In this document: positions 17,508 to 26,692 of the stretch, in pieces | Numbering within the stretch: position 1 is the first letter of the stretch | Layout of the letters: each line of letters starts with the position of its first letter | Source: Pseudomonas sp. VD-NE ins | GTDB lineage: Bacteria; Pseudomonadota; Gammaproteobacteria; Pseudomonadales; Pseudomonadaceae | NCBI RefSeq assembly: GCF_031882575.1 | Contig: NZ_CP134772.1 | Coordinates: 3,987,001 to 4,051,000, forward strand | DNA length: 64,000 nucleotides | Direction: 5' to 3' | Translations under genes and position numbers: made by a program | The notes under the pieces: generated by a model | What the model saw: the letters and a program-made list of their open reading frames with translations, nothing else | The model's database searches: none | Told to the model about the DNA's origin: nothing

Positions 17508-18460
17508 GACCGTTCAATTACAGCCGCGCCGACTCCCCCGCCGCTGCCGCTGCGCAAGCCGCACAGGTCGAAGGCGCACGCTTCATCGCTGGCGGCACCA
17601 ACCTGCTGGACTTGATGAAACTCGACATCGAAACCCCGCTGCACCTGATCGACGTCAACCACCTCGGCCTGGATCAGATCGAAGCCACGCCCGAAGGCGG
17701 CTTGCGCATCGGCGCGCTAGTACGCAATACCGATCTGGCGGCTGATCAGCGCATCAGAAAAGACTACGCCCTGCTCTCCCGCGCCTTGCTCGCTGGGGCT
17801 TCCGGGCAGTTGCGCAACATGGCCACCACCGCCGGCAACCTGCTGCAACGTACACGCTGCCCGTACTTCTACGACACGAATCAGGCCTGCAACAAACGCC
17901 AACCCGGCAGCGGTTGTGCAGCGATCGGCGGGGTCAGTCGGCAGTTGGGGATTATCGGCGTCAGCGACGCGTGCATCGCCACACACCCGAGCGACATGGC
18001 GATTGCCATGCGCGCGCTCGATACGCAGATTGAAACGGTGAAACCTGATGGTACGACGCGCAGCATCGCCATGGCCGATTTCCATCAGTTGCCCGGCACC
18101 ACGCCGAACATCGAAACCAGCCTGACGCCCGGCGAATTCATCACCTCGGTGACATTGCCCGCGCCGGTCGGCGGCACCCACGTTTATCACAAGGTGCGTG
18201 ACCGCTCGTCCTATGCGTTCGCCCTGGTGTCGGTCGGTCTGATCCTGCAACAGGACGGCAGCGGTCGCGTTGCCGTCGGCGGTATCGCGCCGAAACCATG
18301 GCGGGTTGAAGCCGCCGAAGCGTTGCTGCCCCAAGGCGCGAAAGCCGTCAGTGCACGCCTGCTCGACGGCGCCACGCCGACCCACGACAACCAATTCAAA
18401 CTGACCCTGGTCGAGCGCACGCTCGGTTCGGTGTTGGCGCAAGCGAGGGATGAAGCATGA
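17504..18460 (+). CDS. paoB: Aldehyde oxidoreductase, FAD-binding subunit (PaoB/YagS type)
   Basis: 318-residue FAD subunit of the molybdenum hydroxylase family. The FAD-binding loop appears as [13 protein letters not shown] (27-39) and [20 protein letters not shown] (about 100-119). Cys119, Cys129 and Cys138 lie in the insertion that carries an extra [4Fe-4S] cluster in E. coli PaoB. ATG overlaps the paoA stop, and the stop overlaps the paoC ATG. It has no signal of its own and would be exported with PaoA. Confidence 0.9.
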   Translation: MRPFNYSRADSPAAAAAQAAQVEGARFIAGGTNLLDLMKLDIETPLHLIDVNHLGLDQIEATPEGGLRIGALVRNTDLAADQRIRKDYALLSRALLAGASGQLRNMATTAGNLLQRTRCPYFYDTNQACNKRQPGSGCAAIGGVSRQLGIIGVSDACIATHPSDMAIAMRALDTQIETVKPDGTTRSIAMADFHQLPGTTPNIETSLTPGEFITSVTLPAPVGGTHVYHKVRDRSSYAFALVSVGLILQQDGSGRVAVGGIAPKPWRVEAAEALLPQGAKAVSARLLDGATPTHDNQFKLTLVERTLGSVLAQARDEA

Positions 18461-20655
18461 AATTCGACACGCCCGCCACCACCAACCCGATCGACCAGTT
18501 GAAGGTGATCGGCCAACCCACCGACCGTATCGAAGGGCCGCTGAAAACCAGCGGGCAGGCGCCTTACGCCTATGAACAGCATGAGGCGGTGGCCAATCAG
18601 GCTTATGGTTTCATGGTCGGTTCCGCCATCGCCAAAGGGCGGATCAACAATATCGATCTTGAGGCAGCCAAAGCCGCGCCCGGTGTGCTCGCCATCGTTA
18701 CCGCTGCCAACGCCGGCAAACTCGGCAAAGGCAAATATAACGCCGCGCATTTGTTGGCCGGGCCGGAGATTCAGCACTACCACCAGGCCGTCGCGCTGGT
18801 GGTCGCTGAAACATTCGAGCAGGCCCGTGCGGCTGCGCAGATGGTCAAAGTTGATTACGTCGCCGCCAAGGGCGAATTCGATCTGGCCAGCGTGCGCGAT
18901 AAAGGCGTCGAACCGAAAGAGGAACTGCCCGACGTCAGCCACGGTGATTTCGCCAAGGCGTTCGCCACCGCGCCGGTGCAGTTCGATCAGACCTACACCA
19001 CGCCGGATCAGTCCCACGCGATGATGGAGCCGCACGCCACGCTGGCGGCGTGGAAAGGCGATCAACTGACCCTGTGGACGTCCAATCAAATGATCGCCTG
19101 GAGCGTCGGCGACATCGCCACAACGCTTGGTTTGCCCAAAGAAAAAGTCCGGCTGATTTCGCCGTACATTGGCGGTGGTTTCGGCGGCAAACTGTTCGTG
19201 CGCGCCGATGCAATCCTCGCCGCCCTCGGTGCGCGCATGGCTGGCAGGCCGGTGAAGGTCGCCCTCGCCCGCCCGCAGATCGCCAACAACACCACCCACC
19301 GCCCGGCGACGATTCAGCGCATTCGCATGGGCGCGACGGCGGACGGCAAACTCACCGCGATCGCCCACGAAGGCTGGTCGGGCAACTTGGCTGAAGGCAA
19401 AGTCGAGGTCGCGGCGCAGCCAAGTCAGTTGTTGTACGCCGCTGAAAATCGGTTGGTCAGCATGCGTCTGGCTCCCTTGGACCTACCGGAAGGCAACGCC
19501 ATGCGCGCACCCGGCGAAACGCCGGGGCTGATGGTCCTGGAAATCGCCATGGACGAGATGGCCGAGCAGCTCAAACTTGATCCGGTCCAGTTCCGCATTC
19601 TCAACGACACACAGGTCGACCCGGTGAAAACCGAGCGGCCGTTTTCGCAGCGGCGCCTGATCGAGTGCCTGCAAACCGGCGCGGAGAAATTCGGCTGGGA
19701 CAAACGCAATGCGCAACCCGGCTCCCGGCGAGAGGGCCGCTGGCTGATCGGCATGGGCGTGGCCGCCGCGATTCGCAACAACCTGCTGGTCAAGTCGGGC
19801 GCGCGGGTGCGGCTGGAGCGCGACGGCAAGGTCACGGTGGAAACCGACATGACCGATATCGGCACCGGCAGTTACACGATCATCGCGCAGACGGCGGCCG
19901 AAATGATGGGTGTCGGCTTGAAGGATGTCAGCGTGCATCTGGGTGATTCGAGCTTTCCGGTGTCGGCAGGCTCCGGCGGGCAATTCGGCGCCAACTGCTC
20001 GACCGCCGGGGTGTACGCCGCGTGCATGAAACTGCGTGAGGCGGTGGCTGGCAAGCTGGGCATGGCGGCGGATCAGGCGCAGTTTGTCGACGGGCAGGTG
20101 CGGGTCGGCAGCAAGAGCGTGCCATTGCGCAACGCTGCGCAGGACGGCGTTGTGGTGGCCGAGGACAGCATCGAATTTGCCGACCTGGCCGAGCAGTATC
20201 AGCAGTCGACGTTTGGTGCGCATTTCGTTGAGGTGGCGGTGGATGCCGCGACCGGTGAAGTGCGTGTGCGCCGTATGTTGGCGGTGTGCGCGGCCGGGCG
20301 GATTCTCAACCCGAAAGCGGCGCGCAGTCAGGTGATCGGGGCGATGACCATGGGTGTCGGTGCGGCGTTGATGGAAGAGTTGGCGGTGGACAAGAAACTG
20401 GGCTTTTTCGTCAATCATGATCTGGCCGGGTATGAAGTGCCGGTGCACGCCGACATTCCGCATCAGGAGGTGATTTTTCTTGATGAGACTGATCCGGTGT
20501 CTTCGCCGATGAAGGCCAAGGGTGTTGGTGAGTTGGGGATTTGCGGGGTTAGTGCGGCGGTCGCGAATGCGATCTACAACGCCACGGGTGCACGGGTGCG
20601 GGAGTATCCGATCACCCTTGATAAAATCCTCTCTTCACTGCCGGAGATGATCTGA
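18457..20655 (+). CDS. paoC: Aldehyde oxidoreductase, molybdenum-binding subunit (PaoC/YagR type)
   Basis: 732-residue catalytic subunit carrying the molybdopterin cytosine dinucleotide cofactor. The motif GGGFGGK (about 230-236), GTGSYT and the catalytic glutamate in KGVGELG are present; the glutamate falls at residue 692, the same number as the E. coli PaoC active-site Glu. PaoABC oxidises a broad range of aldehydes, especially aromatic ones, in the periplasm. No XdhC-like insertion chaperone (PaoD) follows in this window, so maturation must depend on a gene elsewhere. Confidence 0.9.
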   Translation: MKFDTPATTNPIDQLKVIGQPTDRIEGPLKTSGQAPYAYEQHEAVANQAYGFMVGSAIAKGRINNIDLEAAKAAPGVLAIVTAANAGKLGKGKYNAAHLLAGPEIQHYHQAVALVVAETFEQARAAAQMVKVDYVAAKGEFDLASVRDKGVEPKEELPDVSHGDFAKAFATAPVQFDQTYTTPDQSHAMMEPHATLAAWKGDQLTLWTSNQMIAWSVGDIATTLGLPKEKVRLISPYIGGGFGGKLFVRADAILAALGARMAGRPVKVALARPQIANNTTHRPATIQRIRMGATADGKLTAIAHEGWSGNLAEGKVEVAAQPSQLLYAAENRLVSMRLAPLDLPEGNAMRAPGETPGLMVLEIAMDEMAEQLKLDPVQFRILNDTQVDPVKTERPFSQRRLIECLQTGAEKFGWDKRNAQPGSRREGRWLIGMGVAAAIRNNLLVKSGARVRLERDGKVTVETDMTDIGTGSYTIIAQTAAEMMGVGLKDVSVHLGDSSFPVSAGSGGQFGANCSTAGVYAACMKLREAVAGKLGMAADQAQFVDGQVRVGSKSVPLRNAAQDGVVVAEDSIEFADLAEQYQQSTFGAHFVEVAVDAATGEVRVRRMLAVCAAGRILNPKAARSQVIGAMTMGVGAALMEELAVDKKLGFFVNHDLAGYEVPVHADIPHQEVIFLDETDPVSSPMKAKGVGELGICGVSAAVANAIYNATGARVREYPITLDKILSSLPEMI

Positions 20656-20670
20656 ATGACCTGAAAAGAG

Positions 20671-20848
20671 CCCCTCACCCTAGCCCTCTCCCAGAGGGAG
20701 AGGGGACCGATTGGGGGATATTCGGGAGCTGCACCGACTTGAACGTCTTGCTGTGAATCCATAATCGACACAGCCATTTCAGGTCGATGTATGACGCCAG
20801 ACACCTCAGTCGGCCCCCTCTCCCTCGGGGAGAGGGCTGGGGTGAGGG
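20671..20848. repeat. Family F palindromic element, copy 2
   Basis: Ends CCCCTCACCCTAGCCCTC and GAGAGGGCTGGGGTGAGGG, with the inner segments GAATCCATAATCGACAC and TTTCAGGTCGATG also found in copy 3. It lies between paoC and the convergent cupin gene. Confidence 0.8.
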
Positions 20849-20855
20849 AAAAGCT

Positions 20856-21332
20856 TCACTCGGTTTGCGGATACTGCTCATCACTCACCTGCTCCATCCA
20901 CTCCACCACCTTGCCATCCAGCACTTCAGCAATCGCGATATGCGTCATCGCCGTGGTCGGCGCCGCGCCGTGCCAATGCTTGGCCCCCGGTGCAATCCAT
21001 ACCGTATCGCCTGGACGAATTTCGCGAACCGGCTGCCCCCACTCCTGCACAAACCCGGAACCGGCCGTGACGATCAATGTCTGCCCCAACGGATGCGTAT
21101 GCCAAGCGGTACGCGCGCCCGGCTCAAACGTCACCGTCGCACCACTGACCCGCGCCTCGTCTGTGCCTTTGAACGGAGCATCGACGCGGACAGTGCCAGT
21201 GAACCAATCCGCCGGGCCTCTGGCCGAAGCTTGTGAGCCATTGGGCGTGACCGTCACACGCGGGGATTCATTGGCCTGCACCTCACCCGCCAACAGGGAA
21301 AGGGTCAACGCAGAAGCGGCAATCGGGTTCAT
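20856..21332 (-). CDS. Exported cupin-domain protein
   Basis: 158 residues: a signal peptide ([20 protein letters not shown]) and a single cupin_2 barrel. The first metal motif is visible as [19 protein letters not shown] (H at about 78 and 80), and the second as [13 protein letters not shown]. Similar proteins are annotated as (R)-mandelonitrile lyase-like or carboxymuconolactone-decarboxylase-associated cupins, but the reaction is unknown. GGAGG precedes the ATG. Divergent from a LysR regulator 97 bp away that probably controls it. Confidence 0.78.
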   Translation of the reverse strand: MNPIAASALTLSLLAGEVQANESPRVTVTPNGSQASARGPADWFTGTVRVDAPFKGTDEARVSGATVTFEPGARTAWHTHPLGQTLIVTAGSGFVQEWGQPVREIRPGDTVWIAPGAKHWHGAAPTTAMTHIAIAEVLDGKVVEWMEQVSDEQYPQTE

Positions 21333-21429
21333 GGCAATTCCTCCAGATAATCAATGTCACTACTTTACCCAGCCGCACTCTTCCGATAATCGACTAGAAT
21401 TCAAAAAAACTTATGCAGGAAACTCATCA

Positions 21430-22323
21430 ATGCTTCGTGAAAACGCCACCGACCTGCTCGCCTTCCTCGCCGTGGCCCGTGAGCGCAGCTTCACCAAAGC
21501 CGCAGCCAAACTCGGCGTTTCGCAATCGGCACTGAGTCACACGATTCGCGCACTCGAAGCCCGCCTCGGCCTGCGCCTGCTGACCCGCACTACTCGCAGC
21601 GTCTCACCCACCGAAGCCGGTCAACATCTGCTGCAAACCATCGGCCCACGCTTCGAAGAAATCGAACTGGAACTCGCGGCGCTGAGCAACTTGCGCGACA
21701 CCCCCGCCGGCAAGCTCCGCATCAGTGCCACCGATCATTCGCTGGACTGGCTGCTGCGCCCGGTGCTCAAGGACTTTCTGCCGAAGTACCCGGACATCAG
21801 CGTAGAGGTGAGCTGCGACTATGGTTTCGTCGACATCGCCGGTCAGGGTTTCGACGCCGGCGTGCGCCTGGGCGAAGACGTCGCACAAGGCATGATTGCC
21901 ACCCGCATCGGTCCCGACATGCGCATGGCGGTAGTGGGTTCACCCGCCTATTTCGCCAAACGCCCCCCGCCGCAAACGCCAAGGGATCTGACCGACCACG
22001 CCTGCAACAACCTGCGCCTGCCCACCAATGGCGGGTTGTACAGCTGGGAATTCGAGAAGGATGGCGAAAGCCTGAAAGTACGGGTGTCCGGGCAGATCAC
22101 CCTGAACGGCGTCTACCCGCTGCTCGACGCTGCGCTGGACGGTTTCGGCCTGAGTTACATCCCGGAAAACATCGTCGCACCCTATCTGGCCGACGGCCGT
22201 TTACTGCAGGTGCTGGAGGATTGGTGCCCGACGTTTGCCGGGTATCACCTGTATTACCCGAGTCGACGTCAGGCAGCACCGGCGTTTGCGTTGTTGCTGG
22301 AGGCGTTGCGCTATCGCGCTTGA
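21430..22323 (+). CDS. LysR-family transcriptional regulator
   Basis: 297 residues. The N-terminal winged helix-turn-helix (about 1-65) is typical, with SFTKAAAKLGVSQSALSHTIRALEARLG. The rest is the periplasmic-binding-like effector domain. The ATG at 21430 gives a normal LysR length; the frame is open far upstream through the cupin gene, which is a shadow. The divergent cupin gene and the nearby aldo/keto reductase are the likely targets, as in many YafC-like LysR loci. The effector is unknown. Confidence 0.85.
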   Translation: MLRENATDLLAFLAVARERSFTKAAAKLGVSQSALSHTIRALEARLGLRLLTRTTRSVSPTEAGQHLLQTIGPRFEEIELELAALSNLRDTPAGKLRISATDHSLDWLLRPVLKDFLPKYPDISVEVSCDYGFVDIAGQGFDAGVRLGEDVAQGMIATRIGPDMRMAVVGSPAYFAKRPPPQTPRDLTDHACNNLRLPTNGGLYSWEFEKDGESLKVRVSGQITLNGVYPLLDAALDGFGLSYIPENIVAPYLADGRLLQVLEDWCPTFAGYHLYYPSRRQAAPAFALLLEALRYRA

Positions 22324-22331
22324 GCGACTTG

Positions 22332-22535
22332 TCACGTTTTAAAGCAACCCGCAGCGCCCCAAGACGCCTTGGCTATCTGCACGGCCGCGTACACAGAGTT
22401 CGCCGTCACTGTTGCAATCTGCCCGCGCTGCATGCCCAGACAAACATACTGTTCGTTATGGGCGTACGCAGCGAACAAAATCAGCAAGAGACAAACCCCG
22501 GTGCAATAGGTGAACCTGCGGCCTTGCACGTCCAT
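22332..22535 (-). CDS. Candidate small membrane protein (67 aa)
   Basis: A 67-residue open frame with one strongly hydrophobic segment (residues 11-24, CTGVCLLLILFAAY) and four Cys. GC at third codon positions looks like that of real genes here, but the ribosome site (AAGAAG) is weak. It lies downstream of the aldo/keto reductase on the same strand, with a palindrome (22596-22613) before it. I do not recognise it; it fills most of the 359-bp gap between two clear genes. It may not be a gene. Confidence 0.4.
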   Translation of the reverse strand: MDVQGRRFTYCTGVCLLLILFAAYAHNEQYVCLGMQRGQIATVTANSVYAAVQIAKASWGAAGCFKT

Positions 22536-22595
22536 GATCGTTCTTCTTTGGTGAGGCAGGAATCTCCATACTCACCGACAAACAACCCCCTTCCA

Positions 22596-22613
22596 ACTGT
22601 CAGATATGACAGT
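22596..22613. promoter_or_regulatory. Palindrome containing a LexA-type core
   Basis: ACTGTCA and TGACAGT form perfect 7-base arms around GATA, and the same bases read CTGT-N8-ACAG. It lies 61 bases before the 67-aa open frame on the minus strand. The eight fixed LexA bases alone are expected about once by chance in 64 kb, so the LexA reading is weak; an operator for some other dimeric repressor is equally possible. Confidence 0.35.
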
Positions 22614-22682
22614 CTTTCAGACCATTTCGAAATTAATACAACCCTGAACCAACGCGAAGTCGCGATCGTTTGGCGAGCTCGA

Positions 22683-23627
22683 TCAACCCATCAACGCAAT
22701 CAACTGATGCCGTTGCGCATCCGTGAGCATCGGCCCGAACCCGGCCTTGGCGTTATCGGCCATGAAACGCGGATTACCCGTGCCGGGTATCACGCAAGTC
22801 ACCGCCGAATGTGCGAGCAGAAACTTCAACGCCAGTTGCGGCCAGCTGTTGACCTGCACGTCCGACACCCAGCCCGGCAGCGGTTTGCCTTTGAGCCGGG
22901 CCAGCAGTCCCCCGCCACCGAACGGCCGATTACAGATCACTGCCACGCCACGCTCGCGACACAGCGGCAGAATGCGTTTTTCCACGCCACGGTCATCGAG
23001 GGCGTAATTGATTTGCAGAAAATCCAGTTGTTCGGCCTTCAGCACCGCTTCGACTTCTTCATAGGCCGAGTCCGTGTAATGGGTGATGCCGATGTAACGG
23101 ATGCGGCCCTGCGCTTTCCATTCACGCAAAGTCGGCAGGTGGGTTTGCCAGTCGAGCAGGTTGTGGATCTGCATCAGGTCGATGCGTTCGGTGCGCAGCA
23201 GACTGAACGACTGCTCCATCTGCGCGATGCCCTCCTCACGCCCGCGCGTCCACACCTTGGTCGCCAGAAATGCCGGCGAACGCGGTTCATGGATCGACAG
23301 CAATTCACCGGTGGTCTGTTCGGCGCGGCCATACATCGGTGAACTGTCGACCAGCGTACCGCCCTTGCTGAACAGCTCATCCAGCACCGCCGGCAATTGC
23401 CGGTAGGCCGGATCGCCGGGGGCTACGTCGAAACCGCGATAGGTGCCCAGGCCGACGATGGGCAGCGATTCGGCGCTGGACGGGATGGCGCGGGTCTGCA
23501 TGGCGTGGCCTCCGGTGGTCGCGGGCGTGGTGGTTGTGGCCAACGCCCGATCAAAGGTGAAGACCGCCGAAACCCCGGCAGCCAGCGTGAGTAATCGGCG
23601 ACGGGAGTAACCCTCAGTGTGGCTCAT
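22683..23627 (-). CDS. Tat-exported aldo/keto reductase
   Basis: 314 residues. A Tat signal (SRRRLLTLAAG, residues 8-18) is followed by a TIM-barrel oxidoreductase of the aldo/keto reductase superfamily. The catalytic tetrad can be placed: Asp and Tyr in DSSPMYGRAE, Lys in LATKVWTRG and His in MQIHNLLD. Exported members of this family are uncommon but known in pseudomonads. The NADP-binding end is recognisable as IPGTGNPRF. Substrate unknown. The LysR and cupin genes are close by and might share control. Confidence 0.82.
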   Translation of the reverse strand: MSHTEGYSRRRLLTLAAGVSAVFTFDRALATTTTPATTGGHAMQTRAIPSSAESLPIVGLGTYRGFDVAPGDPAYRQLPAVLDELFSKGGTLVDSSPMYGRAEQTTGELLSIHEPRSPAFLATKVWTRGREEGIAQMEQSFSLLRTERIDLMQIHNLLDWQTHLPTLREWKAQGRIRYIGITHYTDSAYEEVEAVLKAEQLDFLQINYALDDRGVEKRILPLCRERGVAVICNRPFGGGGLLARLKGKPLPGWVSDVQVNSWPQLALKFLLAHSAVTCVIPGTGNPRFMADNAKAGFGPMLTDAQRHQLIALMG

Positions 23628-23738
23628 GCTGGTTCCCCTGCTGCGTGGATCTGTTGCCGGTTATGTGCATGAGCGGCCGATTGCAGGGCTGGACTACACT
23701 GCGACAGCGATCCTTCACACACCGTTAAAAGTAGCCGA

Positions 23739-24509
23739 ATGTCCCGAACCCTGATGTCACTCGTCGCATTGATCGTTGCCGTGTACCTGGTGCTGTGCGC
23801 GGCGCTGTTCTTTTTTCAGCGTTCGCTGATCTATTTTCCGCAGCCCAATGCTGTCAGCTCCGCTGATTCACGGATAACCCTGTCGATGCCGGACGCGCAG
23901 GTTTCGGTGGTCACCCGTGAGCGCGTCGGGCCACGGGCGCTGATCTATTTCGGTGGCAATGCCGAGGACGTGTCGCGCAATCTGCCGGAGTTTGCTCAGG
24001 CGTTTCCCGATTACGCGGTGTACCTGCTCAACTACCGCGGCTTCGGTGGCAGTGGCGGCTCACCGTCGGAAGCGGCGATTGCCGAGGATGCGCTGGCGCT
24101 GTTCGATCAGGTGTATGCCAGTCATCCGCAGGTTGCCGTGGTCGGCCGCAGTCTCGGATCCGGCGTGGCGGTGCGTCTGGCCAGTCAGCGACCGGTGCAA
24201 CATTTGATTCTGGTGACGCCTTACAACAGCCTCGAAGAAATTGCGGCGCGGCAGTATCCGTGGGTGCCGGTGAAGTGGTTGCTCAAGGACCGTTTCGAAT
24301 CCGGCAAATACGCAGCGCATATCCGTGTGCCGACGTTGTTGCTCGCGGCCAGTGACGACGAGGTGATTCCACGCGCCAGCACCCAGCGCTTGCTGGAAAA
24401 TTTCCCGCAAGGCGTGGCGCTGCTCAGAGTGGTACCGGAGTCAGGGCATAACTCGATTTCCGACCGTGCGCAGTATTTGCAGTGGATGGGGGATCTGTTG
24501 AATCGCTAA
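23739..24509 (+). CDS. Membrane-anchored alpha/beta hydrolase
   Basis: 256 residues. One N-terminal hydrophobic helix (residues 6-28) anchors or exports the enzyme. The hydrolase fold shows the oxyanion segment ALIYFGGNAEDVS, the NYRGFGGSGG motif and the nucleophile elbow GRSLGSG (Ser near residue 140), with Asp in AASDDEVIP and His in ESGHNSIS completing the triad. It resembles BEM46/YfhR-type hydrolases. Substrate unknown. Divergent from the aldo/keto reductase. Confidence 0.82.
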   Translation: MSRTLMSLVALIVAVYLVLCAALFFFQRSLIYFPQPNAVSSADSRITLSMPDAQVSVVTRERVGPRALIYFGGNAEDVSRNLPEFAQAFPDYAVYLLNYRGFGGSGGSPSEAAIAEDALALFDQVYASHPQVAVVGRSLGSGVAVRLASQRPVQHLILVTPYNSLEEIAARQYPWVPVKWLLKDRFESGKYAAHIRVPTLLLAASDDEVIPRASTQRLLENFPQGVALLRVVPESGHNSISDRAQYLQWMGDLLNR

Positions 24510-24550
24510 TGAGGATTCACCCGTGCTTTTTGTGTTGGCTGGGCGGGCGC

Positions 24551-24647
24551 TATCGCTGGCAAGCCAGCTCCCACAGTTTTTGCGGTGAACACAATTTTTG
24601 TGTACGGCTCCGTCCCCTGTGGGAGCTGGCTTGCCAGCGATGAGGCC
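24551..24647. repeat. Family A REP units, back to back
   Basis: TCGCTGGCAAGCCAGCTCCC (minus) then CCTGTGGGAGCTGGCTTGCC (plus), facing outward. The 302-bp gap between the hydrolase and CAP genes contains nothing else clear besides the CAP leader. Confidence 0.8.
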
Positions 24648-24811
24648 AGTCCAACCACGCTTAATCGTCCTGAAACATGCAGCAAGTCGTCGCCCCACAA
24701 TAAAACCCCTCCCCGCCCCTTGAACCAAGTCCAAAAAGCCCAGTCCTACCCGCGCCGCTTTCTGCGGTTCACTCAACTTTTGCGCTGTCCTCCTTCAGAG
24801 CTGCCCGTCTC

Positions 24812-25678
24812 ATGCGCCACGCCGTTCGTTCGTCTCGCTTCGTTTCGCTGTGCCTGCTGATCCTTTCACCCTTGTTCGCGGAAACCGCCCACGCCGGTGC
24901 GGAGCGACAACTGGTGGCCGCGATCAACGACTATCGCGCCCACCCGCAACGCTGCGATCGACGCCCGGCGCAGCGTCTGGCACCGCTATCGCTGAAGTCG
25001 AACCTGGCCTTGCCGATCGGTTATCGCTACTCCGGGGGCATGCGTGAAGCGTTGAAGTCGTCCGGCTATTCCGCCGTGGCGGTACGCAGTATTCGCGTGG
25101 TCGGGGCCGAGGACGCCGAAGAAGCTTTCGACCTGCTGCAAGACGAGCACTGCGCCGCGCTGCTGGATGCAAACTACGCCGACATCGGCATCAGTCGCTC
25201 ACGCAATGAATGGCAAGTGGTGTTGGCGCAGCCGGTGCTCGACAGCCGCGTCGGCGATAACCGCAGCGTCGGCAAGGCCCTGCTGGCCGAGGTCAACGCC
25301 GCGCGCGCCCGGCCACGGATGTGTGGACGCCAGCGCTTCGCCGCCGCCCGGCCACTGAGCTGGAACGCCGCACTGGGCGCCGCCGCGCAGGGGCACAGCA
25401 AAGCCATGGCTTACGGCAACTATTTCGCCCACCGTGATCCAGACGGCGACCTGCCCGCCGATCGCGCCCGTGCGGCGGGCTATCGCGGTCGGCAAATCGG
25501 CGAAAACATTGCCGCCGGGCAGAGTTCACCGGGCAAGGCCATGGCCGGATGGCTCGCCAGTCCCGGACATTGCGCCAATCTGATGAACCCGATGTTTACC
25601 CAGGTCGGCGCGGGGTTTGCCAGTGAGGCGCGCAGTGATGAAGGGGTTTACTGGACGATGCTGTTTGGTGCGCAGTGA
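24812..25678 (+). CDS. Secreted CAP-domain (SCP/PR1) protein with internal duplication
   Basis: 288 residues with a signal peptide (to about HAG at residue 28). The second half (about 150-288) is a canonical CAP domain: LSWNAALGAAAQGHSKAMA, FAHRDPDGDLPADRARAAGY, IGENIAAGQ and the GWLASPGHCANLMNP motif. The first half resembles the opening of the same domain (LVAAINDYRAHPQRC against LLAEVNAARARPRMC, then LAPLSLKSNLAL against RPLSWNAALG) but then diverges and lacks the His and Glu motifs. Function unknown; family members are extracellular. The stop overlaps the convergent DHH gene by 31 bases. Confidence 0.82.
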   Translation: MRHAVRSSRFVSLCLLILSPLFAETAHAGAERQLVAAINDYRAHPQRCDRRPAQRLAPLSLKSNLALPIGYRYSGGMREALKSSGYSAVAVRSIRVVGAEDAEEAFDLLQDEHCAALLDANYADIGISRSRNEWQVVLAQPVLDSRVGDNRSVGKALLAEVNAARARPRMCGRQRFAAARPLSWNAALGAAAQGHSKAMAYGNYFAHRDPDGDLPADRARAAGYRGRQIGENIAAGQSSPGKAMAGWLASPGHCANLMNPMFTQVGAGFASEARSDEGVYWTMLFGAQ

Positions 25679-26589
25679 CGGCCAGCGTCCAGTGCCAACT
25701 TCAACAGTTCCTTGCGCAGCATTGACGGCGCCCGCACGGCCAATCCTGCCTGCCAGTCGAGTGGCAACAAGCGATTGAGCTTTTGTTGGCTGACCTCGGT
25801 TGGCGCCAGAAAGCAGCTTTTGCGGTCGCGGATACTGATCACATTCAGCAGCCCGTCATCGCCCTGCTCTGCCATCCAGCGCTTGATCAGCGACAGGTGT
25901 TTTTGCAGCAAGTTGTCGGCATCCCACACCGTCATTTGCGCGAAAAAGCCTGGCAGGTTGCTTTCGGGTTTCATTCGTTTCGAGTCGGCTGCCAATGCAG
26001 CGGCCAGGTTCGATTCGATGGTGGTCTGGCATTCGAGAAAATACTGCCGGGGCCAGTCTGCCGGCAGTTTCGCGCGTGACGCGAGGTCGGCGTAGGCCTC
26101 GATGTCCGCTGGCGTGGTCATCTGCCCGGTAAAATTCAGCGTGTTGTCGAGAATCGCCGTCGCCAGCAAAGCGGCACTTGGCACGCTGATCTGCGGCAGC
26201 ACACCGGCCGTCTGCCAGCGCTGAAAAACCTGAGTTGCCGCCGCACCGATCGGGCGAATATCGGCAGCAGATCCAATCTTCTGCTGCCAATAGTTTTCGT
26301 ACCCCGGATGATGATCGATGACCTCCACCACGCGGTCTAGCACCACCAACGGGTCGAAATGCTGATAGTCGGAGACATCGACCAAGACGAACTCATCGTC
26401 CGATGTCGGCTGGTAGTCGTGAAACGCCGCGCCCCAGCCGAACACGCTTGGCGAAACGCTGGCGTTGGCTGACGCGCTACTGACGGCGCGGGCGGGAATG
26501 CCTTGCAGGTTGAGCAATTCGGCAAAGGCGATGCAACAGGCGTAGGCGTCGATGTCCAGATAGGACGCGCCGGAGGTGATGATTTTCAT
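25648..26589 (-). CDS. DHH-family phosphoesterase
   Basis: 313 residues. Asp-rich metal motifs are visible: SGASYLDIDAYACC near the N-terminus, VDVSDYQHFDP, and the defining DHH in EVIDHHPGYE (about residue 90). Family members are manganese-dependent pyrophosphatases, oligoribonucleases or cyclic-nucleotide phosphodiesterases; this one is not clearly any of them. The ATG at 26589 (MKIITSGASYLD) begins the fold directly; the frame is open 22 codons further with basic, Cys-containing sequence that is unlikely to be translated. Its 3' end overlaps the CAP gene. Confidence 0.8.
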   Translation of the reverse strand: MKIITSGASYLDIDAYACCIAFAELLNLQGIPARAVSSASANASVSPSVFGWGAAFHDYQPTSDDEFVLVDVSDYQHFDPLVVLDRVVEVIDHHPGYENYWQQKIGSAADIRPIGAAATQVFQRWQTAGVLPQISVPSAALLATAILDNTLNFTGQMTTPADIEAYADLASRAKLPADWPRQYFLECQTTIESNLAAALAADSKRMKPESNLPGFFAQMTVWDADNLLQKHLSLIKRWMAEQGDDGLLNVISIRDRKSCFLAPTEVSQQKLNRLLPLDWQAGLAVRAPSMLRKELLKLALDAGRHCAPNSIVQ

Positions 26590-26633
26590 GGGCCGGCAAC
26601 ATCGCACAGGTTTGTGACGTTTGGATGACAGGA

Positions 26634-26692
26634 AAAGATCGCAGCCTCGTTTCACTCGACAGCTCCTACAAGGCTACGACCTTTTGATCTTC
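26634..26692. repeat. Family C repeat (decayed doublet)
   Basis: GATCGCAGCCTCGTTTCACT, CAGCTCCTACA and CTTTTGATCTTCA are present. The right edge merges with the stop codon of the next minus-strand gene (TGA followed by AGATCAAAAGG). Confidence 0.7.

Noticed and set aside
22597..22612. Firm LexA call at the palindrome near the 67-aa frame
   Set aside because: The eight fixed bases are expected about once per 64 kb by chance, and the inner bases are not the AT-rich series common in LexA sites. Kept only as a weak candidate.
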